This document shows positions 55,101 to 64,000 of a stretch of DNA of 64,000 nucleotides, piece after piece; within the stretch, counting starts at the first letter, position 1; each line of letters opens with the position of its first letter. The stretch is from the NCBI GenBank assembly GCA_947646735.1, contig CANTFK010000710.1:1-64000 (forward strand). The letters are read 5' to 3'. The notes under the pieces are model-generated. The model was not told the DNA's origin. It ran no database searches and was given only the letters and a program-made list of their open reading frames with translations. Both the position numbers and the translations under genes were made by a program. Source of the DNA: Peronospora farinosa (taxonomy: Eukaryota; Oomycota; Peronosporomycetes; Peronosporales; Peronosporaceae).

Positions 55101-58041
55101 TCTCACTGCCAACATTGCTCAGCAGCTGTGCCGTTGGTACTCGGCGCGTCACAAAGCCAATTACATCGCTATCATTGCAGGTCGCGTCGTCCTTTGCCAG
55201 GGTCAAGTTGTAACCTGCACCGAACCGGTTCTTCAAAAACAACGACGAACCGCAGCAACGCAGCTCACCTTCTGCCATGATTGCAATACGGTCACCCAAA
55301 ATATCAGCTTCATCCATGAAATGCGTCGTCAATATCATAATACGGTCGTTGCGGTTGTTCAACAGGATCTCCCAAGTACTTCGACGACTGTATGGGTCCA
55401 TTCCTGATGTTGGCTCGTCCAAGAACACCAGCGAACTGTCACCAAGTAGAGACACAGCAACGGACAGTTTTCGCTTCATTCCACCAGAAAGCTCAGTTAA
55501 TTTCACGTGACGTTTTTCAGTCAGTCCGACCTCACGGATCTGCCGGGTAATGACAGACTCCAATTCTGCTTTTGTGTAACCCTTAATACGCCCAAAAAAG
55601 AACAAGTGTTCCTCCACAGTCAGCTCTTCGAAGAGCACGTCATGTTGAAAACAAAGACCCAGAGACTCACGGATCTCGTCCATATTCTCTGTAATAGACA
55701 AGCCACGGAAAGTAGCATCTCCGCTAGTAGGGGCAATCATACCAGTCAACATAGAGATAAGGGTCGTTTTGCCAGCTCCATTGTGTCCCAGCAGGCACGT
55801 AATCTGATTCTTGTACATGGTCAGGTCAAGTCCTTGGACTGCCACCTTTTCACCACCAGGAACGGAGAAGACCTTACGTAACCGCTGAACCGCCAACACT
55901 TCACCCTGCCGTTCTTGATCACGAAGCTCCGTGTTCACCGGCTCAAAGTCGAGATTCACATCCACAGAGACATTATCAAGCAAAGCTTCGGAGGGAAGTT
56001 CAGCATCCAATGGCTTACTAGATTGTCGACGGTTCCTCCAGTACGAGGGAGACACCGGAAAATACCACTTCAACGTGGTGCCATGCTCCTTTGGAATAAC
56101 CTTTTCAAAGTAGAGCCCCAGCAGTGTGTACAGGACCGCGTCGACAACAAACATCAGCAACGATGTACTGAAGCGAAAGTTTTTATTCAAAACATTGGCA
56201 TTCGAAAAGGTAACGCCGATTCCAGTAGCCTCCAAGTTCGACATGACTGTGATACCCAGTGTGAGTGCTACTGGGGAAAGAAGACAGCCCACTGTCTTCT
56301 GGCTCTCAGCAGTTTCCGTTTTAAATGCCGTCGACACAAAGTACATGAGAAAGAAAAGCACCATGCCAACGAATGATCCAGCACGTGCTTTACTAAAGAT
56401 CGTGCTGATCATAAACCCGAACGCCAGCACACTTAAACTAAACAGGAAAAAGAAGAGAAAGACCAACACCACAGAGCTGTTCGAAAAGAGGCCAACGTTA
56501 CCCGTGAGCGCCTGCAGAATGGAGCCCATAAACAGGATCAAAATGTACGTTATGTACCAAGATACAACAATTGCCGTCTCCTTCACGCCCAATATTTTCA
56601 TGTATTCGCGCAATCGCAGCTCTTTTTCTTGAATCAGGACGACCAAAATGCGTGAAATCAAGTACAAATACGACAAAATAAACACAACTGCAAACATGTC
56701 TGCTACTTGGTCATAGAATGGAGAATCAACGTAAGCCTCGATCGGAAATGGTGCAACCGAAGCTCCAAGATACGGCTGTGGAGCTTGTCGCAATGGTTTT
56801 AAAAATGCTTCCAATGTCTTGTTCGAAAATAATGCCGTCAACTCTGAAAACGTGACATCCGATCCAGCAATATTTTCAACAGCCGATTGCATCAGAACAT
56901 CATTATCCAATGACGACAACAATACGTCATTAATTTCCGTTGATGATTCGGCTGTGGTTTGTGGATTTTGACACTTTCCCGTTGTTTTCATCGTTGTATC
57001 ATCCCAATCGGGCATACACGTAACAAATCTTGTAACCAATGTCTGTAATGTCATAAACCCTGTAATCGTATACATTGTATAGTAATCAGTATTAATTGAC
57101 TTTTGAAAAGGTGATACCGGAGACGGATTTCCATTGGTACTGGGTACACCTCCAATAGCATTATTCTGACCAGCTGTTGAATTGAGTCGCACCGTGTACT
57201 CAATATCCTGAAAGGATCCAATTTTATCGTCAGTTGGGTACGAATTAAACACAATGCCACCGTAAATATGTGGATTTTCCAGACTCGATGCGTAATCATT
57301 GCCACTGATATAGTCTTCCAATGCTTTTTCCGTATCAAAAAATTGAATACTTTCCATCAAAGACGGAATAATGGGTGATGTGGACGTATTTTGAAGAGCT
57401 ATTCGAGGATACCATAATTCCATTGTCTGCATAAAATAGTCCCTCGTGAAGGCATTATCCGGCGCTATTGCAATTTTGTATGGAATCACTTTTCCAGCAC
57501 AAGAAATGGGTACCGCATACTTGGAATTGGGATCACTATCCACTAATCCTCGGGTAGTGACACCCATTGTACAATTTAATACATCCAATGACGATAATTC
57601 ATCCAATCTTGATCCATCCATAATGGATAAAGTACCCAAATATAACAGAATACCCCAAATGGACGTTTCATGCATGGTAAATTTGGGTAAAATACCAGGA
57701 ATACCAGCTACAAATGTACCCGATGTCTGATATAAATTATAAGAGGTCCCCTGACTACCGTCTCCTCTGACACTCTCGTCATCACTCCAACCTGCCGGTA
57801 CGTTTACGTCATCCACAAGTGTCTTTAATAAACTCATTACAAGAATAAAGAGACAGGGCAGTGCAATTTCCATAAACGTGGCGACAGGGTGACGTCGCTT
57901 CAGCAGCCAATTCTTCCATAGCAACGTATGGATAAAGAGCCACGTAGTGCGACGTTCCGCTAATGGTAGAGAATCTGAAGTTGTTGTCATTTCTTTGTGA
58001 CCTGTCATGGAAGTCTCAAGAGACGACCGTAACTTGCTCAT
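52129..58041 (-). CDS. Full-length ABCA-type ABC transporter
   Basis: One uninterrupted frame of 1970 residues from an ATG at 58041. Order: N-terminal cytoplasmic end and first membrane span (residues about 40-60), a large extracytoplasmic loop (about 70-440), a cluster of membrane segments (about 450-650), NBD1 with GHNGAGKTT (near 752), LSGGMKRKL and VFLDEPTSGMDP (near 870), then a second half with a similar large loop and membrane cluster (about 1060-1520), NBD2 with GINGAGKTTT (near 1600), LSGGNKRKL and IFLDEPSTGMDP (near 1720), and a C-terminal regulatory tail. This is the two-loop plan of ABCA lipid transporters, which move lipids across a membrane using ATP. Both nucleotide-binding domains keep their key motifs. 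The exact substrate cannot be told from the sequence. Confidence 0.95.
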   Translation of the reverse strand: MSKLRSSLETSMTGHKEMTTTSDSLPLAERRTTWLFIHTLLWKNWLLKRRHPVATFMEIALPCLFILVMSLLKTLVDDVNVPAGWSDDESVRGDGSQGTSYNLYQTSGTFVAGIPGILPKFTMHETSIWGILLYLGTLSIMDGSRLDELSSLDVLNCTMGVTTRGLVDSDPNSKYAVPISCAGKVIPYKIAIAPDNAFTRDYFMQTMELWYPRIALQNTSTSPIIPSLMESIQFFDTEKALEDYISGNDYASSLENPHIYGGIVFNSYPTDDKIGSFQDIEYTVRLNSTAGQNNAIGGVPSTNGNPSPVSPFQKSINTDYYTMYTITGFMTLQTLVTRFVTCMPDWDDTTMKTTGKCQNPQTTAESSTEINDVLLSSLDNDVLMQSAVENIAGSDVTFSELTALFSNKTLEAFLKPLRQAPQPYLGASVAPFPIEAYVDSPFYDQVADMFAVVFILSYLYLISRILVVLIQEKELRLREYMKILGVKETAIVVSWYITYILILFMGSILQALTGNVGLFSNSSVVLVFLFFFLFSLSVLAFGFMISTIFSKARAGSFVGMVLFFLMYFVSTAFKTETAESQKTVGCLLSPVALTLGITVMSNLEATGIGVTFSNANVLNKNFRFSTSLLMFVVDAVLYTLLGLYFEKVIPKEHGTTLKWYFPVSPSYWRNRRQSSKPLDAELPSEALLDNVSVDVNLDFEPVNTELRDQERQGEVLAVQRLRKVFSVPGGEKVAVQGLDLTMYKNQITCLLGHNGAGKTTLISMLTGMIAPTSGDATFRGLSITENMDEIRESLGLCFQHDVLFEELTVEEHLFFFGRIKGYTKAELESVITRQIREVGLTEKRHVKLTELSGGMKRKLSVAVSLLGDSSLVFLDEPTSGMDPYSRRSTWEILLNNRNDRIMILTTHFMDEADILGDRIAIMAEGELRCCGSSLFLKNRFGAGYNLTLAKDDATCNDSDVIGFVTRRVPTAQLLSNVGSEIAFQLPLASSSKFASMFADVDDNLQKLGLLSYGVSVTTLEEVFIKVAELGDHSNQHTLENRARLETPVPSSTSENEAGAIPEPTGSIFMIHLRALVLKRFRYAKRDKKMIFYSLALPILLLLIGLGLLQGASFTKNDPNLPLTTDAFGYGTEAPTPYFCQPGTTEDQWCSDTMSDSYFTDVSTEALTLSEPSYDSTSPTVFDVKYTNPAINTTGATGYGLRLGEEVYKRGYGVDTPSVEGQYGAYLVHGDSSNNLLGYNLFVNTTSTHGAIIFKALMDQTIYRFFASESTSDASNVKLMVNNHPLPLTADTKALFGSFLAFTACLFICIAFTYYPASIVTFLVKEKQSNHDSKHQQLVSGVSLGAFWLSNFVWDFALYLIPCASAILMIYLFGIDSMTGGPACTSCAPETFTAVIVIFILFGLAICPFTYCLSYLFKEHASSQTYTIMINFIIGVVLMVLSFILDVIESTKDANSVLVFVWRLSPLFNLGYGLLKLVLNELTTIRESNEAVTSPFSTDIMGWEMIFLFFTAILYGLLAVGIDYAMTFPKVKDWMSGSDKVQDDVFEEDVDVEREAQRVTNGEADNDTVKLASLRKVYRGGKVAVRNLSFGLKRGECFGFLGINGAGKTTTMKMLTGCELPTHGTATLGGFDILTQQIEVRRQIGYCPQFDALYDLLTVREHLELFASIKGVRRSQLNEIVEDKIKQLNLGDFEQKLAGSLSGGNKRKLSVAIAMIGDPRIIFLDEPSTGMDPVSRRFMWDVIADISTRGKNSTIVLTTHSMEESEALCSRVGIMVGGRLRCLGSVQHLKSRFGDGLVFDVKLANPLQDELDSLVQRHFGGAHETVTREELENKCRAFGDQKLAQRVTASHPTGYGLAAILERDGYIRAEAFLSWCLEEIRFDALFNFLSDFFRQGSVTVMERQNDFCRFKLRGSDDELRLSKVFAMVEDMKEEMHIREYSVSQTSLEQIFNYFASQQAEEKGMARGFQGA

Positions 58042-58598
58042 TAGAACCAGTAGAAAGAAAGGGTCTTAAGCAGTGGAAGGAAGAGGTTTTAAGCTGGTCA
58101 AATGGCTTATGAATTGACGACGTCGTACAAGAATTTTATCAGAATAGACAGTTTATTTGTAACATTCGATAGAGTGAGATAGAAAGGGGGGTGGAGAGGT
58201 TGCGTCGATTGAACTGTATAGTTATAGAAACACTTGTCTAACATGATACCCATAGGACCATATGTTTACACAGGTTATTAGATAAGAAGGTATTGCAAGC
58301 TGTTTTGAATGGGTCGCCGATATCATTTCTAGCAGATAAGAAAAGTTATTAATTAAGGCAGTATCTCTTTGTTTCTATGGGTAGCATGCGAATGCGACAT
58401 AGACGCGTTTAGGAGTCAGTGTATCCGTCATATGTTTTGTATCAGTCTTAATAAGGAGTTGTCAAATATCGACAGAATAATCGATAGCGAATTGATGTTA
58501 ATACTTAGAATCATAAAGTCATGATTAAACTCGCATGAAACTAGGAAAAAACGTCCATAAAAACGTCGAATGGAAAAAACAAAACCTATCGGTTCCCT
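58042..58598. other. Intergenic region upstream of the ABC transporter
   Basis: 557 bp between two - strand genes. No frame and no clear promoter element; the transporter promoter is expected here. Confidence 0.5.
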
Positions 58599-60380
<1,782 letters not shown>

Positions 60381-63300
60381 GCTGATTATTTCGTGACTTA
60401 TTTTGCGCGACGTTTATTTTCTGTTCGAAATGAAATGTCGCTTTCGAATACAAGTTGGTGGTGCAATTGGGGCAAATGACGTCGTACACAAGTAGAAATA
60501 CTGTTATTTTGTAACGGTTTCAAACCGGTTTTTATACGTGAATACCTCGAAGAGACGCCGACGTATCCATTGAAAGGATACCGACCTCTTTTGTTGTAGT
60601 GATGAGACACGAATACCTGGACACTAAAAAATAGTAATCACCGGTCTTTCAAATAGTAATTAAAGTACAATAATATCTCTTTTATATTCCATCTTAAGCT
60701 AAAAAATAATAGAAGTGCTGGAGCATTAAGCGGTGAGTCTAAGAAGCAAGTAGCTGCATGCTGAAAGTGCTGATAGTAATGACCTCATGGATCTTCGTAA
60801 ACTCATAGCAGCCTCGGAACCAGAATCTTGCTGTTGCAGTACAAAAAAGACAGAAAAGTGTGAGCTTTCTCCTTAGTTTAGAATGGTCGTAAGAGGATAT
60901 GCACTACATTTTTGCCGATGAAGGTGGTTGATAATCTCCGTAGCGTGTCTGATTGAGCTGCCAGCATGATACACATCAAACTTAAAACATCTCTTGCGTC
61001 AATGATCTATCTACGCCTTTAGCAATCAACACGCTTGAAGTTTGTGTTGTTGAGCGATAGGAGTAGCTATGCAAAGAGCATTCCAGCAAGTAGTTAACAC
61101 TAACGATGTGACGTCCTGCTCGACAGCATTTGTACGAAGACTAAAAAAACTTTGGTCGATTGTTTAGTTACATCTATTGGCTCTATTGGTACTAGCGGAG
61201 TTTGAGTTAAAACCACTTCCTACGTACAGACCCGAGTCACATCATGTCAAAGGAGAGAGATAGCAACCATGCACAACTCTCAGACTTACTGAGAAGTAGC
61301 GACAGAAAGAGTTTCGAGCTCACAAGACTCTTCCCAAAATGTGCTTACTCTTACTGTTGGGATTTTTGGTAAAGGCATGTGCTTAGTGTACAGAACTGTT
61401 GGTACGAGCCCGCAAGAACGCACCTCATATGATGTCGTCTGCGCAGCCTATTGCTGCAAGTACATGTTTGGTCGAGACACAAAGTTAACTCTTCATACCA
61501 ATTGGACTATGTTGTACAAGAGGTAGTTTTTCAAGACTGTTGACGTTGCAACAATACTATGGAGCACTCTTTGGATACTCGACATCAATGCTTATCTTCT
61601 TTCATCCTCGACCTTCCTAGCGGCTGAATTGGTAAACTGTTTGTGATTAATGATTCAAGAGCCGACACAAGTTACGAGCTCATCGTCGCGACGGAAATCA
61701 GTCGTTATGAAATGGGCAGCATGTTATTGCTGAACCCCGTCACGAGATATGCCGTGCACCTACAATTGTACTTGCAACGGTGTATTATTGCAGGCAGAAC
61801 GGATTACACATTTACGCTTTACTGTCAAGTTGGATGTTGCCTGCAGTGCACTTGCGTATGCTGCTTACGGCAAAAGCATCCCGTTCTGTATGTAGCTCAA
61901 CCCGATACGTTTAGATCCGCCGTCTGTAGAAGAGAGCAACTAACAGTAAGTACAACCTTATCGAAAGGAATAGCGGTATGTAAAGCACAACTTCGTTAGT
62001 ATATTAAAACCCATTGGAGCGGTAGCACCATCGCAGCAATGTTAACGAAGAGCTGAGGGGCAAGGACACACACACACAGCTTCAGAAAACTCATCTCGGT
62101 AGACCGTAAGTTTGAGCTGTTGCGGCCTTCCTGTTTATGCCTCAACAACCTCGACATTTTGACGCCCTCGTGAAGCTACGAAGCAGAATCCTTGTCTTAT
62201 AAAGCTTGCGTGCAGTTTCGTTGACATATATATACACTACAACTTGCAAGAACACACAGCTTCGTTGATCGGTGCACATTTTTTAGTAGAGGTTACAATG
62301 CAGCCACTCGGTATACGATGTAGTATACGTGACCGAACAGCTAGGAACGACGACGCAAGTAGACAAGATGTAGGAGCCGACGCAGAATGAACTGGTCATG
62401 CTAGAAAAACGAGACAGAGGATTTCAATAGTTCTGGCAACGGAAGACCCGACAGTGCAGGAGAATCCCATTGCAACCGTCCTGAGAGAATGCTTTAAGAA
62501 GAGTATAATTTGGCCATGCACCACCATCAGATCCTAGGCAACAGCTAGCTTCAAGATACACATTAGTTACACATTCACGCGACATTGCTATCGTTTGCAA
62601 ATCTTTTTAGAAAACCTAACAAGTATATAATTCAGTGAGTGGACGTCCAGCGGACGTGATCCACTTACTAAACACTAGTTCAAGCTAGGCACCGAAACTT
62701 CCCTGTGATTCGCTTGATCCTCGAGTCAAGCGCTCTCTGACCACAGGTAGACATACAACAATGTAGTACAACAATTCGTACTCTGCATCATCCAAGCTTT
62801 TACATTGACAGCTTCTTCGCGCTCTTTGTGCCATGATACTTTCTGTTATCGGAAGCTTTACTTAAGTGCTGCACTGCATTCGACGGCTTATTGAAGCACG
62901 CCTAACACCCTGAATTCCATCAGATCGAAAGTTGGCTTCCTGCTATACATGTGCCAGTTACCACCCAGCATCACGCTACTGTTGTTCATATAGAAGGGCT
63001 GACTGTGGGAGATCCTACGATCGCTTCCATTAATCGCTGCATCTCGCACTCGTAATGCTATTCCCAATCAAGACATCGTGGTCTTGCCATCGACGCATCA
63101 GCAAACCACCTGACATATCGCCACACGATAAAGCCATCACGCGTGAAATGCACCTCATGCCACGTGTGCATTTAACCGGGTTTAAGCTCAACGCATACCG
63201 TACAAATAACAACTGGAAGTATATTTTACAGCATCTTGCCACTTCCAATCGGCTTGTTGTCAATTTGTCACGCACTAGATCCATCAAAGTCTACTAAATG

Positions 63301-63924
63301 GCACAACTAATTCCCATACATAACGTGGCGCTTGTTCCACGATGAGGTTCAAGTGAGCAATCTCTCGGTATCCGCCGACCTGAATCTGTAGACGTAACTG
63401 TAAATGACGCAGCTCCTTCAAAAGTAGCTCCTCCCGTTATGCCACGTGGGACTTTGCAATACCTTTTCATCCGTTCCGTCCGTCCTACCGTCACTATCCG
63501 CTTTTTTCACCGACACTTGCGTTCTTGACCGCAAAAAGCAGAAAGAGATGAAAAGAGCTTCGTATAGACACGACGCACGAGCACCACGCATTTAACATCG
63601 TCCCGTCTTTGCTGCGGGACGTGTTTTCGACGTCTTCTGACCATCAGCCTTGTACTTGTAATTTGTATGGAAATCAATGTCGGATCTTAGCCTTCCATAC
63701 ACAACTGGTGTTTGACTTATGTAAAGTAAGTGGACCATCGAAGCTACCCATCGCAAAGAATATTCTGTGCGTCCACTTACTCAACTCAAGTCAAATTGGT
63801 CCCCACCATACATCCACATTCGCCTCACCATTTCAAATGCTGACGACAAGAAGACTTTGACTTTTACCACCAAGAACACACTGATACTCTTGGGACCATC
63901 CCCCTCTCAAGCTTCAACATACAC
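60381..63924. other. About 3.5 kb with no recognisable gene
   Basis: The kinase promoter should lie at the left end. The longest frames (61643-61999 +, 118 codons; 63030-63287 -; 63609-63860 +) have no motif, and codon use does not look like that of the neighbouring genes. A small Cys-rich stretch in 61643-61999 is of unclear meaning. No tRNA or repeat was recognised. Confidence 0.45.
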
Positions 63925-64000
63925 ATGTCGACCGTCACTTTTTCGGAAAACGCTATTCCTGCTACCAAAGCCCCAGTTTTATCTCCTGTAGCTGAAGACC
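63925..64000 (+). CDS. Possible start of a gene cut by the window edge
   Basis: An ATG at 63925 (MSTVTFSENAIPATK...) opens a frame that stays open to the end of the window (25 codons). It follows a pyrimidine-rich, A/C-rich stretch that could be a 5' leader. It is too short for any family call and could be chance. Confidence 0.3.
   Translation, partial: MSTVTFSENAIPATKAPVLSPVAED

Noticed and set aside
60398..60610. A 70-codon - strand frame just upstream of the AGC kinase, as a possible extra exon
   Set aside because: The kinase has a good ATG at 60380, and no splice signals or domain connect the two.
61643..61999. A 118-codon Cys-containing frame as a possible secreted or effector protein
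   Set aside because: No signal peptide, no RXLR- or LFLAK-like motif, and the surrounding region has no other coding signal.

Overview
This window looks like a chromosome segment from an oomycete, most likely a Phytophthora or downy-mildew relative. Evidence for this includes short GT-AG introns of 67-80 bp in otherwise compact genes, a MAP kinase with an N-terminal PH domain, a full-length ABCA transporter without introns, and chromodomain Ty3/Gypsy elements, one of which carries a second, archaeal-type RNase H. The assignment to oomycetes is inference; no rRNA or other marker is present.

Left part (1-25285). The window opens one base inside the LTR of a Ty3/Gypsy element (here Gypsy-A). 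A 2876/2877-bp unit is repeated head to tail six full times plus one partial time (98-19093). Each unit is chimeric: Gypsy-A LTR, leader and gag on the + strand, fused to about 1.14 kb of a Copia-type element (UBN2 gag and apparent LTR end) on the - strand. The seventh unit does not enter Copia sequence but runs on into Gypsy-A protease, reverse transcriptase, RNase H and integrase (19094-22412), so the whole array lies inside one Gypsy element. All gag copies share the same stop codon and frameshift. A solo LTR of another family (22417-23730, 4-bp target duplication ATAG) ends the recognisable Gypsy-A sequence. About 1.5 kb of unassigned DNA follows.

Middle part (25286-44793). A second Gypsy element (Gypsy-B, + strand, LTRs of 640 and 639 bp) carries decayed gag, protease, RT, RNase H, integrase and chromodomain sequences. 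A third element (Gypsy-C, - strand, 29988-40922, target duplication GGTA) is inserted in its integrase. Gypsy-C has gag, protease, RT, a tether-like RNase H plus an archaeal-type RNase H, integrase and a chromodomain; one of its LTRs holds a foreign insert of about 790 bp. The Gypsy-B integrase is further broken by a scrambled segment (41184-41930). Several antisense ORFs lie between the Gypsy-B chromodomain and its 3' LTR.

Right part (44794-64000) is single-copy and gene-rich: a DUF924-tRNA(Ile)-lysidine synthase fusion (+), RNA polymerase subunit RPB5/RPABC1 (+, one intron), a PH-domain MAP kinase (-, with a 1-bp apparent frameshift), a 1970-aa ABCA transporter (-, no introns), and an AKT/S6K-like AGC kinase (-, six exons). 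About 3.5 kb with no recognisable gene follows, then the possible first codons of a gene cut by the window edge. The genes do not form a pathway; they are ordinary housekeeping and signalling genes next to a retrotransposon nest whose last LTR ends 271 bp from the first start codon.
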